Assembly: GCA_015039365.1 (NCBI GenBank)
Contig: WION01000493.1
Span: 1-39,378, forward strand
DNA: 39,378 nt
Source: Amanita rubescens
Taxonomy: Eukaryota; Basidiomycota; Agaricomycetes; Agaricales; Amanitaceae
Reading direction: 5' to 3'
Part shown: in pieces, positions 20,652-31,470 of the stretch
Layout: each line of letters starts with the position of its first letter
Numbering within the stretch: position 1 is the first letter of the stretch
The notes under the pieces: generated by a model
Databases searched by the model: none
Told to the model about the DNA's origin: nothing
Seen by the model: only the letters and a program-made list of their open reading frames with translations
Translations under genes and position numbers: made by a program

Positions 20652-21908
20652 TCAAAAAAAGTCGAATTGAACGATAATCGCGTCCGATCGAGCCAAGTCA
20701 CTAATTCGCTGCTTATATTCATCCAACCTGAACCTTTCATACCGAACCGCAAAGGTAAAAATCATCCGTGTGCATTGGGGGTCATCTCCCATTCCGATAT
20801 CAAGTCCCCGTCTGGATTCTATCATGGTCAAAATTCGCTCGGGATCGAGAGGTATGCACTCGTCTCGAAGATACATCCTTTGTAAACGAGGTCCCAGGTC
20901 TCCACTTGCTAAACCCTGCATAGTATCCTCGTCGAGTATCGTCTGTGATCCTAGGCCCAAGGTGTGCAATGACGGGATAGAGCGTAATAGTATGCCGATG
21001 TCGATAAGGCGTGTGGTCTTGGCGATGGATAGGGTTTCTAGCTTTGGCATCCTGGATTGCCCTGCCTTCGGAAGAAATGAAGAAGCATCGCATGTTAATA
21101 TTATCCTAAGAGTCTCCGTCGTAAGCATCCGAAGCTCTTTCAGGTTAGGAGCTGTCAGTGCACTAATAAGTGACCCAGAACCGTATCCGTCTTGGAAATG
21201 GAGTATGACATCTGTCAAGTTGGGTGCAACCACGTCTTGAATTGATGTAGCTTTTTCGGCATCGTCGACTACTAGATCCAACTTTTGGAGATTTGTCGCA
21301 GAGCGCAAAATTTCTGAACAGACTGATATCGGTACAGGCATATCTATGCGTAACGCTTCAATCGTCTTGGATGTCACTAATGCGCTGAATGGATCAAAGT
21401 ACCGGTGGATCTCTACTACAGAGAGGTTGGGGAAGCTATGGTCGCCAAGTGATAGCTGTGGCGAGTTGCTCTTGCGATTTTCGAGCAAGAGAATTTTAAG
21501 AGGCAAAAGTGACTCGATGGGGATTTCTGAGAATTCTAACTTTTCAGCGTCACCGCGAAAGATCAGACTGATACTTGAGAAGGGAAATCGAGCTATGAGG
21601 GATTGAATTGGAGTGGCAGATCCGCGAACCGTGATATTCAAAGAACGAGGAAGTGACCCTGCACGAGAGAGCCATAGGGAAGCTAGAGAAAGCTGGGACG
21701 GATTGCCAGATGTTATGACCTCGTCCCAAAACATAGGGGCATGCAAAAGGAACTGTCTCCATCGTGAACAAACTTGTACCAAAAGCAAAACAGTATTGTG
21801 CTGGACTTGAGGATCTGGGCGTGTATCAAGCACACCAGAACTACAGCAACAGTGAAATATGTGCTGTAAAATCTCTGCAGGTAGCTTGTGGATGTGGGGA
21901 ACAGTCAT
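20652..21908 (-). CDS. F-box/LRR-like protein (array copy E)
   Basis: An intronless frame of 418 aa starting MTVPHIHKLPAEILQHIFH. An upstream open extension to 22148 runs into the RD-rich gene in another frame and is rejected. F-box at about 5-65, with VCSRWRQFLLHAPMFWDEV. LRR-like body; C-terminus IIVQFDFF differs from F and C. This is the array member next to the complete RD-rich gene, only ~140 bp from its stop codon, so it likely represents the arrangement from which the truncated units were copied. Confidence 0.88.
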   Translation of the reverse strand: MTVPHIHKLPAEILQHIFHCCCSSGVLDTRPDPQVQHNTVLLLVQVCSRWRQFLLHAPMFWDEVITSGNPSQLSLASLWLSRAGSLPRSLNITVRGSATPIQSLIARFPFSSISLIFRGDAEKLEFSEIPIESLLPLKILLLENRKSNSPQLSLGDHSFPNLSVVEIHRYFDPFSALVTSKTIEALRIDMPVPISVCSEILRSATNLQKLDLVVDDAEKATSIQDVVAPNLTDVILHFQDGYGSGSLISALTAPNLKELRMLTTETLRIILTCDASSFLPKAGQSRMPKLETLSIAKTTRLIDIGILLRSIPSLHTLGLGSQTILDEDTMQGLASGDLGPRLQRMYLRDECIPLDPERILTMIESRRGLDIGMGDDPQCTRMIFTFAVRYERFRLDEYKQRISDLARSDAIIVQFDFF

Positions 21909-22047
21909 TGTAATACAAGCAAGAACAAATAGTACCGCATCATCATGACATGCAATAATACTTCTCCTATATACGAAAAAAAATATCAAATTTATATCCA
22001 CTACCAGGCCCATCTCGGGTTTCTCTTTCCTTTTTGCAGGGGTAGAA

Positions 22048-24967
22048 TCACCCCGCTTTAGAGGCAACAGACGACCCAACAGACGACGGCCTCGAGTTCG
22101 CTCCGCCCGTCGTTCCACCCACCCCACTTGCGCTAGCACCCGTTCCACCTACTCTCATCGACGCACCGGCACTCGCTCGTCCTAACGTAGGCGATGAGGG
22201 CGTCCTACTAACCTGAGATTGAGGCGTCGGACTCGGACCGTGATGATCACGGTCCCTGCTTGCCATGCTCCCGCTCGGGTTCGTCATGTTCGCGTTCGTC
22301 GTCGTCGTACCCGTAGAAGGAGGCCCAGGTCCAAACCCAGCCGATCCAGGTATTGAAGGTGGAGGTGGCATGTACCTCTCCCTTCCCATATCCCTTCCAA
22401 CGTTGTCTCTGGGAGGAGGAGGGTCCCTGTCCCTTGGATCCCTTTCCCTAAAGTCGCGATAGTACCCTCCCCCTCCAAGGGTCGCCTGTCCAGGTGCAGG
22501 CCCGCCATATCGTCCTCCACCCCCTCCCGGCGCTATTCTCGTATCCCTCGTATCCCTATCCCTGTCCAGATACCTTTCCCTCTCCCTTTCACGTTCGCGC
22601 TCCCGGTCGCGCTCACGTTCTCTATCCAGGTACCTCTCCCGGTTCTCTCTCTCCCGCTGGGAATCATTAAACCGATAATCATATCGGTGGTCAATGTATC
22701 TGTCCCTAGGATGTACGGCATTCGGCGCGTCCGCGGGTGGTGGTGGTGGTGGCGGTGGGTAGGGGTATCGTTGATCCCTTTCAATAGGTCCTGCTCTGTC
22801 GCGTTCTCGTTCTCTCTCGCGCTCGTTTAGTCGATCCCTGTCGCGGTTGTCCCTAATGTCCCTATCATTACGCTCACGGTCACGATCTCGATCGAGATAC
22901 CCATATGACGATGATGGTGGGTGGTGAGCGATCGTATGAGGTGGTGGTGGTGGGCCTAAGCTTCCATGAGCAGGAGGCGGAGGGTGGTGAGGATGCGAAG
23001 AGGATGATGTGACATGATGTGAGGGTGGTGGGGCCGGAGCTCCGGGATGGTTATGCGAAGGTGGAGGAGGATGGGAGCTGCCAGGGTGGGAGTTATTAAG
23101 ATGAGGGGAATATGAGGAATGGTGTTGCGAGTACTGATGATAGCCTGCCCCGCCCACGTACCCCTCATCTCTGGCGCGTTTGACAGGTGGAGGGCGGATA
23201 GCGTCCAGATCATCATTTAGTCGTTCTCTTTCTCTTTCGCGTTCTCTTTCCCTGTCCCGTTCTCTTTCACGCTCTCCGCCTGGGGGGCCGGCAACGGCAC
23301 CTGAAGAACCTGTAGAGAGAGGTGGAGGAACAGATGTGGTTGAATGTCCTGATGAGTGATGTTGCGAAGGAGGACTACGTGGACGGATACGATTTTGTAG
23401 GCTTCCTGTTGCCGTCCCTGTTGAGCTCGCTGTAGTGGGACCAGCTGTAACACCAATGCTTCCCGTACTGCCAGCGTATGACAGGTGTGGTGGCGAGACG
23501 TACCGATCGCTCATAGGGTATGGATCGCTCAAGCGGGCGCTGAGTGGGCGACGAGCTGGTGCCAAAGACATTTCTTTTGCTCCAGAGCCGGGTGCAGGTG
23601 CAGATGGAGCAGTTGGGATTGCAGAGGTAGATGCAGGAGTTGAAATGGGTGGTGGTGGAGCGGCAGAGGAAGAAGGGCCCTGTGGTGGGTCGTATCGTCG
23701 TGGTGGTTCATCAAGGACCCGTGAAGAAGATGTGTAAGGATGGTACGCATCTCGTTCCCGTTCCCGTTCTCTTTCTCGGTCTCTTTCTCTGTCGCGATGA
23801 AGGTTGTCCCGATCCCTTCCTCCGTCTCTCATACGTTCCATGCGTTCCCGCCGTTCCCTCTCCTCTCTAGTCTCCCACCCCGCAGCGGGAGGATGATAAG
23901 GAGCTTGTGCTGGGGGAGCCGCAGCTGGCGGATGAGCGGGAGGAGGAGGAGGAGGAGGAGGAGGAGGAGGCCTCGTTGACGATGGGGGTGGAAGCATCTC
24001 TCTGTCCCTCTCCCTCTCGCGGTCTCGCGAGTCCCTCAAATCGCGAACGTCTCGTGGGTCTCTGGGATAGTCTCTTGGGTCTCTCGGAGGTTCCCGTTCG
24101 TACCGTCCTCTGTCCTCTCTTTCGCGTTCTCGGAGCAAGGGTGAAGGCGGGACAGGATCTCTCTCGCGTTCCCTGTCCCTGTCCCTGTCCCAATGCTGAG
24201 GCTGAGGCGGGTGAGAGTATGATCCACGAGGGGGTGCCTTCCAGTATTCCGGCTCTTCGGATAGAGACGGAGCCAGAGTTGGAGTCAACGGTACTGATGG
24301 TGGTGGTGGAGCCCAGTCCTTATCTTTTTCTCTGTCCCTCGAGTCACGGCGGTAGTGCCCGTCTCTATCTCTGTCCCGGTCTCTGTCCCTAGTAGGTGCA
24401 TTCGGAGGAGGAGGAGGAACAGTAGAGCCGGTTCCGTATCTCCCTTTTTCGTTCCTGTCGTCAATTTCGCGAGGTGGTGCCTGTGGAGAGGGCGGGAAAG
24501 TTGTCCTCTGGGACGGGGGAGAAGGATAGCGTCGTGGGTCTACGTCCATCCTGTCACGATCCCGCTCGTCGTGGTAATCTTGCCGGAAAGGTGGACGAGG
24601 AGCAATGGTGCGAGGAGCCGAGGGTACTGGCTGTGCTGGAGGCGGAGTAGGTGGTCTGGTGTATTTGTTGCTGGAGTAGTCGTCAGCTGGTTGCTCTGTC
24701 GGTGCTGAAGACAGGCGTTCCTCTAGACTTGGCTGGCGTTGGCTTATTCTGTCCTGCAGAGATGGCCTAGTGAGTCTTTCGTCCTGAATTGGGTGAGTCA
24801 GTAAGAAAAGGACGTTGAGAATGAAAGCTCACCCCCAAATAAACGCTGGCTAGGGCTGCGGGCTGAGGTTCTGCACGATAAAACTCGTGTTGACCAGATT
24901 TTATGAGTTCTTTGAGGTTCTCGAGGATGTCGAGGTCGTTATGGTGATTGTTGTGGAAGAAGAACAT
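22048..24967 (-). CDS. RD/RE- and proline-rich disordered protein
   Basis: Two exons: 24967-24833 and 24783-22048, with a 49-bp intron (donor GTGAGC, acceptor CAG, phase 0), giving 956 aa. An in-frame ATG at 25000 would add 11 residues. The N-terminal exon holds the only ordered-looking part (DLDILENLKELIKSGQHEFY). The rest is extreme low complexity: runs of RD, RE and RERERE dipeptides, polyproline (PPPPPPPPP near the middle), His/Pro/Ser-rich stretches, and a Ser/Gly/Ala C-terminus. Arg-Asp/Arg-Glu mixed-charge tracts are known from nuclear speckle and RNA-processing proteins, so a nuclear RNA role is possible but inferred. Its 3' end has been copied at least three times within the F-box array. 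It is divergent from the Hsp110 gene. Confidence 0.8.
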
Positions 24968-25063
24968 GTTACGGGCTTTGCGCTTCCTTGCGAGCCTCAT
25001 CGATGGCTGAGCGTGGAAGTTTTGGCTCGCGTGGCTCAGATCCGCTCTCTCTCTCTCTCTTTC
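24968..25063. promoter_or_regulatory. Compact bidirectional promoter with CT tract
   Basis: Only about 96 bp (63 bp if the upstream ATG is used) separate the start codons of the RD-rich gene (minus) and the Hsp110 gene (plus). A CT dinucleotide run (about 25044-25061) sits directly before the Hsp110 ATG; such pyrimidine tracts are common at fungal promoters. I see no clear TATA box or heat-shock element in the gap. Confidence 0.55.
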
Positions 25064-27672
25064 ATGGCTGTCGTTGGTATTGACTTCGGCTCTCTTCATA
25101 GCAAGGCAAGTCTTATTTTTTTTTAAAGCCAAGGACGACACTGACAATGATTAGATTGGCGTCGCAAGACACAGAGGAATAGACATTATCGCAAATGAAG
25201 TCTCAAATCGTGCTACACCGTAATTTCAATTTTTTTTCTAGCTCACACACGCTCATTTTCTACAGTTCTCTCGTCGCTTTTGGTCCAAAACAGCGCGCGA
25301 TAGGCGAGTCCGCAAAGACTCAAGAAACTTCAAACTTCAAAAACACAATCGGATCACTCAAGCGCCTCATCGGTCGCAATGCAGATGACCCAGAAATCTC
25401 AATCGTCGAGAAAAAATTTATCAATGCCGCACTCGTCAACACTAATGGTACAGTCGGCGTCCAGGTATACTCTGATCCTTCTGATTCGATTCCGATCTTC
25501 TCGTCTCAACCCCCTTCCTCAGGTCAACTATGTCGGCGAGCCTCAGGTCTTTTCTGCCACCCAGCTCGCAGGCATGTATCTCGGCAAGCTGCGCGATACC
25601 GCTGCCAGAGAACTCAAGACAGGCATCACCGACGTCGTTATCGCCGTACCTGGCTGGTACTCTGATATCCAGCGTCGCGCCCTTCTCGACGCTGCCGCCA
25701 TAGCTGGTCTCAACTGCCTCCGTCTCATTAATGATACTACAGCCGTCGCTCTCGGCTATGGAATCACTAAATCGGACCTCCCGGAACCTGAAAACCCTCG
25801 CCACGTCGCTTTCGTCGACGCAGGCCATTCCAGTTTTTCAGTCACCATCGTCGCCTTCTCCAAAGGCCGCCTGGACGTCAAATCCACCGCATATGACCGC
25901 AATCTGGGCGGAAGAGACATAGATTACGCCCTCCTCAAACATTTTGCCGCAGAGTTCCAATCAAAATACAAAATAGACGTGCTCTCCAGCCCCAAAGCCA
26001 CTTTCCGTCTTTCTGCCGGCTGCGAAAAGCTCAAAAAGGTTCTGTCTGCCAACTCCGAATCCCCGCTCTCTGTTGAATCCATCATGAACGACATTGACGC
26101 CAGTTCCCGTCTGACACGAGACCAACTAGAATCACTCGCCTCAGAAGTCCTTGAACGCATTGAGCCCGTCATCCACCGGGCCATCGCGGACAGCGGTCTC
26201 ACCCTCGAGCAACTCGACTCGGTCGAACTCGTCGGCGGCACGACACGTGTCCCCGCCGTCCGCTCGAAAATCCAACAAGCCTTTGGAGGAAAACCTCTGT
26301 CCTTTACACTTAACCAAGATGAAGCCATTGCGCGTGGAGCTACATTTTCTTGCGCGATGCTTTCTCCCGTATTCCGTGTCCGCGAATTCCATGTGCACGA
26401 TATCGCCAACTATCCGATTAAAGTTCAGTGGGCACCGATTGATACCGATCCAGACGACGAAACGGAGCTGACAGTCTTCCCTAAAGGAAATGGCATTCCG
26501 TCCACCAAGGTCTTGTCTTTCTACAGGCGTAAACAGTTTGACGTCGATGCGGTGTATGTGGATCCTGCCCAGGTTCCAACAGGAGGTGACCCCTGGATTG
26601 CCAAGTTCCAGGCAATCGATGTTCCGGTTGATCCCAAGGGCGATCCAACGATCATCAAGGTCAAGACGAGGTTGAACGCGCATGGAGTATTGTCCTTTGA
26701 GAGTGCGTACGTTGAGGAAGTGGAAGAAAAAGAGGAGGTTGTCCAACCCCAGCAGCAAATGGATGTCGACCCGCAGCCTCAGGATGGAGACGCGGCACCT
26801 GCGGCAGAGGCGACTCCCCCTCCGCAACAACCACCGAAGAAAAAGAGGGTGGTCAAGAAGAAAGAAATCCAGTTTACTGCCGCATACAAGTCATTGGACA
26901 AGTCTACCCTGGATGAATACCGCGAGAAAGAGAACCAGATGCACGCTGCTGATAAGCTCGTACAAGATACCGAGGTGTGTACACCGGCTATAGCATTCTC
27001 AAGCCGCTCCTAACCCGATTGCAGGACCGTAAAAATGCCCTGGAAGAGTATGTATATGACATGCGCGGCAAGCTTGAAGACAGATATGCTTCCTACGTCC
27101 AATCAGCTGAAAAAGACAAGTTATTGACTGCCCTCTCTGGGGCCGAAGAGTGGTTGTACAGCGAAGAAGGTGAAGACGCTCTCAAATCCGCCTATGTCTC
27201 CAGGCTCGACGCCCTGAAATCCCTTGGGGACCCCATTACCAACCGATACCGCGAGAACGAGGATCGCCCAAGATCCATCGCAGCTCTGCGCGACACTCTC
27301 AATACCTACATGTCGCAAGCTACCTCTACGGACGAAAAGTACTCTCACATCGACGCGGCCGACAAGCAATCTGTCGTTGAAAAAGTGGCGACTGTGCAAA
27401 AGTGGCTCGAGGACCAGATCGCGAGGCAGGTCGAGAAGCCAAAGAATGTCGATCCGGTGTTGACGAGTGCGGATATGGCAAAGAAGAGGGATGAAGTGAT
27501 TTATTTCTCTACGCCCATTATGACGAGGGTTAAGCCGAAGCCGCCTGTGAGCGGATCTGGGACGCAGACGCCCAAGCAGGGTGAAGAGGGTGCGAAGAAG
27601 GAAGAAGGCAATGCCCAGGGTGAGAAGGAAGGTGAACAGAAGGGGAGTCCCAGTGAGATGGATGTGGATTAG
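25064..27672 (+). CDS. SSE1: Hsp110/Sse1-type chaperone (Hsp70 nucleotide-exchange factor)
   Basis: Five exons: 25064-25105, 25155-25219, 25266-25464, 25523-26974, 27025-27672, totalling 2406 nt (801 aa). It starts MAVVGIDFGSLHSK, the Hsp110 form of the Hsp70 ATP-binding motif (Ser-Leu-His instead of Gly-Thr-Thr). ATPase-domain markers follow: INDTTAVALGYG, FVDAGHSSFSV, NLGGRDIDYALL, ELVGGTTRVPAV. Then come the beta domain, an acidic Gln/Pro loop, a basic KKKRVVKKKE patch, and the helical C-terminal domain (EEWLYSEEGEDA). It ends with a disordered EMDVD tail. By family knowledge it is cytosolic, acting as exchange factor for Hsp70 and as a holdase. Intron 1 uses a GC donor (GCAAGT), required by frame. 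It is divergent from the RD-rich gene. A broken copy of its 3' third lies at 31635-32480. Confidence 0.95.
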
Positions 27673-27891
27673 ACGATGACCCAGCCTTTTCTTTTTTTCC
27701 CGTCATACTAGAGAACTAGGATACATGTATGTGATGATACAATAGCATAAAGTGTTCAAGATAGGTACATATAGAAGCAGTATTAAGAGATTTGTTGTAT
27801 ATGTGATGAATGTGTGGCCATTTCAACTTCCTGACAATCTATCTATACATTGGCTACATGTGCTTCGCGATATCGATAAGGCTTTTACCAC

Positions 27892-29231
27892 TTACTGCCC
27901 AGAAGCAGTGTACTCAAACCATGGATGTCGTACTACCTCTTGCATAGTAATCCTTTCCTCTGGACGGTACTTGAGCATCTTCTCTAACAGGTCGCCCAGA
28001 AGCGCCACCTCCTCTTCCTCGAGTGGCGTCCCAACGGCCTCAATCATACGTCCTTCATCAACCCTCGGCGGCTCGTCCCCCTTTCCAATCTGCCGTAGCC
28101 GACGTCGGATGGTACTTTTAACCATCGTGGGCTTTGGTTCACCATTTTCCTCAAACCACACATCGCGCAGCTTAAAGGCGCTCCACCAGGGCTCTGGCAG
28201 CTTTCCCAGCAGTCCAACTGCATCTCGCACCACCGTGGAATCATCAGCAAGATATGAGCACATGAGGGAGTGTCCCGCGCGAATCTCAAAGATTGTGCAT
28301 GCCAACACCCATACGTCAGAAGCAAAGCTGAATTTAAGATCGAAGAGAGCTTCCGGAGGGAAGTAATATACTATTGTAGATGGTCCGTAATCTTTTGGTG
28401 GGTGTTTTGTGTCGAAGGACTGGCCAAAGTCGGTTACGACGATGTTTTCTTCCAAAAGGGGCAGTGGTGGGATAGAGAGACGAGTCCCATCGAGATTTTC
28501 GACAACTTCCCGGGGAGCGTGAGGCTCGGATGGGGATCCGTCGTTGGTTACAACCTTGTCTGTCTCAGGCTCACCCAGTGCCGAGTAGATTTCACTGTCT
28601 GACCATCTATGGACCTGGTCAGAGACCCGGAAAAGGATGTTGTACGACGTAAAATCTGACGAGAGTCAATGAAGTGCTGTCATGGATACAAATCTGACAT
28701 ACCTCCGTGTACAAGTCCTTCAGAATGCATAAGCTCCAGCACTGCAGCGGTTTGCTTTGCCACTTTCCTGGCCAGATCGCCGCGGAGCCGCCGGCTTCCT
28801 GCAAGCCTCCCTTCACAGCCAATAGAAGACATAGCATGCACACTCGGTCCAGCAAGTTGAGAAACAAGACATAGATGCGTCCCATTAGGCCCTTTCACTG
28901 TAAAGGAATCCTTAATGGTCTGGATACAATCGCGAGCAGCATTATGTGTGGACGCGATCAACGCATCGAGCTTAAGAGAAACAGAAAGCTCTGCAATCTC
29001 GTCCTTTGGCTTCGATGATTTGTCTGCAGAAAGGACCTTCAATGCGACCAAAGTTTCAGATGCAGAGTCCCGTGCAAGCCAGACAGTAGACGAGCCCCCC
29101 GAACCCAACTTGTGCAAGACTTTGTAGCGACCGTTGGCGAAAAGCATCACCGATTGATACTGGGTGCAACCCTCTTGGTTGATATTTTCGATGAGGTCAA
29201 GCATAGAGTGTCGGTATCGCAGCTGGAACAT
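27892..29231 (-). CDS. SRPK-like protein kinase (kinase 2)
   Basis: Exons 29231-28703 and 28655-27892, with a 47-bp intron (GTATGT...CAG), total 1293 nt (430 aa). Landmarks: LGSGGSSTVW glycine loop, VALKVL lysine, HGDFTSYN catalytic loop spanning the intron, VVTDFGQSF, YYFPPEALF, ASDVWVLACTIFEIRAG, and a C-lobe end YRPEERITMQEVVRHPW. Its closest relative here is kinase 1 (11440-12818). Near residue 17 it has a 10-bp deletion and, about 35 bp later, a 1-bp insertion relative to the fragment at 32743-33125. The frame is restored but about a dozen residues are rewritten. The catalytic loop lacks the usual Lys/Arg two residues after Asp. It converges with Hsp110, leaving ~220 bp between the stop codons. 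Confidence 0.88.
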
Positions 29232-29427
29232 CGTATAGGGAGTCGCGAACAGTAGCCTGAGTTTTATAAGAACACCTGGAAAGGCAAAAATTAAGGAGGC
29301 CCTAGGGGGTTAGTTCAACAATCTACCTTAGTACCTACGCTGAGCGGTTTCGCAAAATCGGAGATCGCTTTTGCCGGCCATACGCCATCTTCGTTGTCTC
29401 ACTCCCTCTCTTCTATTCCTTAGAAAA

Positions 29428-30080
29428 ATGGTGGACGATCACTCCGGTTTGCACAAAGACCCCGTCACAGGGGAGATGGTTTCAAAGACGTGCGTGCCCT
29501 CTTGGATTTGACATCATTAGGGAACTCAGGCGTCGTCAAAAGCAAGGAGCCAAGGCTGAAAAGGCTCCCGCGCAGCCGGCCACGAATGCAAAGGAGGAAA
29601 AGGTTAACGAGGATGAGTTGAACCCGAATGTGTGTTACTACTATTACATTTTCTCGTTCTAACTTTGCTCGCAGCAATACTATGAACTCCGTTCCCGTCA
29701 AATTCTCAAGGCCACCCAATCGCCCAACCCATACCCACACGTTACCCGTTCCATGACCATCACATCCTTCATCAATACGTACGGTGAAGAGGGCAAGCAT
29801 ACTAGAGAGCCTCGCAGGAAGGCGGCCCTACACAACATCCGTCCCCATGGCAAGCTCATTTTCTACGAACCGAAGGAACAAAGGTCAGTGAAGCGATCAG
29901 CGAGCCACTTTCGCGTCGATAGGCGTCGTTTCGAAGTCGCGTTCAGCCCAAACGCAAAGTCCATTTTGGCATCCATTTCAGCGGCGACTCGAAGAGCACG
30001 TCCGTCATGAACCTCCCAAGCCTAGTGACAGCAGAGACAGAAAAATCCTTACCCCCGTGCCCATCTCCATCACCAGAAGA
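29428..30080 (+). pseudogene. Decayed 5' fragment of cytosolic lysyl-tRNA synthetase
   Basis: Starts MVDDHSGLHKDPVTGEMVSK. After a gap with GT...AG ends (29490-29520, only 31 bp) come ELRRRQKQ and NEDELNPN. After a 45-bp intron (29630-29674) come QYYELRSRQI, TQSPNPYPH, TSFINTYG and HNIRPHGKLIFY. These follow the N-terminal extension and anticodon-binding OB-fold of class II LysRS. Pieces of the OB-fold are missing and the frame collapses after about 29885; weak traces of the region after the OB-fold may reach ~30080. The aminoacylation domain is absent. Retained introns point to a DNA-level copy. Confidence 0.75.
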
Positions 30081-30615
30081 ACACCTTCCTCACGTCGTCC
30101 TTAGTGTTATATGGACTGGTAGTACCGCTCCCCACTTGGCTGAATGATGAAGTGATAGTTGCACCCTCCGAAACTTTGCGACCGAATCATAACCGATTGC
30201 AATGATAGGTAAAAATGGCCGTACGTCGTTATGGGATTCGACGATCTCATATCTGCCGTGCGGCTTGTGCCAGAAGGAGTGGCGCAGGCTGAAATCGAGA
30301 AGTTTGCTTGGGGATGCCCGGTGCTGAAAGGATCGTGGTTTGACCTGTAATGCTGTCATCTGAGGCCTCCTTTTGTGTACCGTATTCTTCAAATCAAAAA
30401 CAACAATTGATTCATCTCTACGCAGACTGGGAACTGGGGGAACTGGATGCGCTAAGCGGAATTTGTTTCACCGTCTGGGCGCAAGCACGTTTTGCTGGTA
30501 GGATATACACGCGTTGTGTGCGACACGACCCACGCGATGCATGGATGGTCAGGAAGTTTGCCCATGATTATGAATGACTATTTACTGTATAATTTACAAC
30601 GAGCTATCACTATTT
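30081..30615. other. No recognised gene
   Basis: A minus-strand frame at 30090-30392 (100 codons) has no recognisable motif. It could be a further unknown gene fragment, in keeping with the neighbouring scraps. Confidence 0.4.
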
Positions 30616-31470
30616 TCACGCTTCATACGTGTAGCAAGGTTGATACTTAGTCTTATCTCGATTCTCCTGTGCCCTGTTATCAACATGGCCACTCTGGACA
30701 TGTTTACGTTCTGCTTCACCATCTGAGGCCTTCGTTATGCCCGTTGCGTCACCTGGACGCCAATATCCCGCTAGTTGAAATGCTTTCACGAACAGGCCGA
30801 ATCCCTTGCTACAGACACCCAAAGCAAGCCGGACAAGTGATGCAGCAGGCGGGAGTATTAACATTGTCAGCTCCTTTATACGCATATGAGCCGTGGCACA
30901 TTTAACCTGGGACTAGTACTGACATCGGGATGTAAAAAACTCTCCTGTCGAGAGATGAGATAGGCATTGTCTTGTTTCTCGAGCTCAAGTCTCACTATAA
31001 ACCTTGAAGAGATGTGAGAACATATAAGATTATATAGGCAACTGTTTGCAAACCGTGCAGGGCTTCCGCGCCGAATTGGCGAGAAGAAGATGTGGGACGA
31101 TAAACAGACGTCCATGTGAAGGATATTGTTTTCTTCGTCGTGAACTTCAGGTTTCATGAGTACCCATGTCACGCATATATGCGTGCACTAACCAATACAT
31201 GTGATGCCAAGAGAAGAGTGTGGTGAAAGAACGCGATAAACTCTGTCGTGTATTACAACAACCCTTCGCCAACAATGTTATTCGAACTGACTGGTATACC
31301 CTGAGAATCGATTCCCTTGACCCGTTATCCCTTTTGATTTGGCACCAAGGGTCATATAAGCTGGCATCTGGAGTAAAATATTTGTAGACTGCAGCTTTCT
31401 GGGTGTCCGGAGACTCAGGAGAGAGAAGCTGGCGGAAGACGAGGCCGATTTCCGTTCCTGGACTCTGCAT
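30616..31470 (-). CDS. NTF2-like (SigF-like/SnoaL-type fold) family protein
   Basis: Five exons by splice and frame arithmetic: 31470-31292, 31242-31199, 31144-31054, 31002-30924, 30873-30616; introns 49, 54, 51 and 50 bp; 651 nt, 216 aa. Family-like segments in order: SPGTEIGLVFRQLLSPESPD, YKYFTPDASLYDPWC, SRESILRVYQ-VYRVLSP, FFSPIRRGSPAR, FIVRLELEKQDNAYLISRQE, SFLHPDE, and a hydrophobic tail LPPAASLVRL plus GYWRP. This matches fungal proteins annotated as SigF-like NTF2-like; they have a cone-shaped fold and no established reaction. The 51-bp intron is a multiple of three with no stop, so retention would add 17 residues. The second intron's acceptor is the least certain junction. The gene seems intact although its neighbours are debris. 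Confidence 0.65.

Noticed and set aside
21909..22148. 80-codon N-terminal extension of F-box copy E
   Set aside because: It overlaps the RD-rich gene's coding end in another frame, and paralogues D, F and C all start at the MT..HIHKLPAEILQ methionine.
23867..24392. Long antisense and alternate frames within the RD-rich gene
   Set aside because: They arise from the repeated codon structure of RD/RE and polyproline tracts, which keeps several frames open. No independent motif is present.
25242..25265. Alternative acceptor for Hsp110 intron 2, adding eight residues in frame
   Set aside because: The extra residues would interrupt the conserved ATPVS-like strand of Hsp110; the acceptor at 25264-25265 restores the family sequence.
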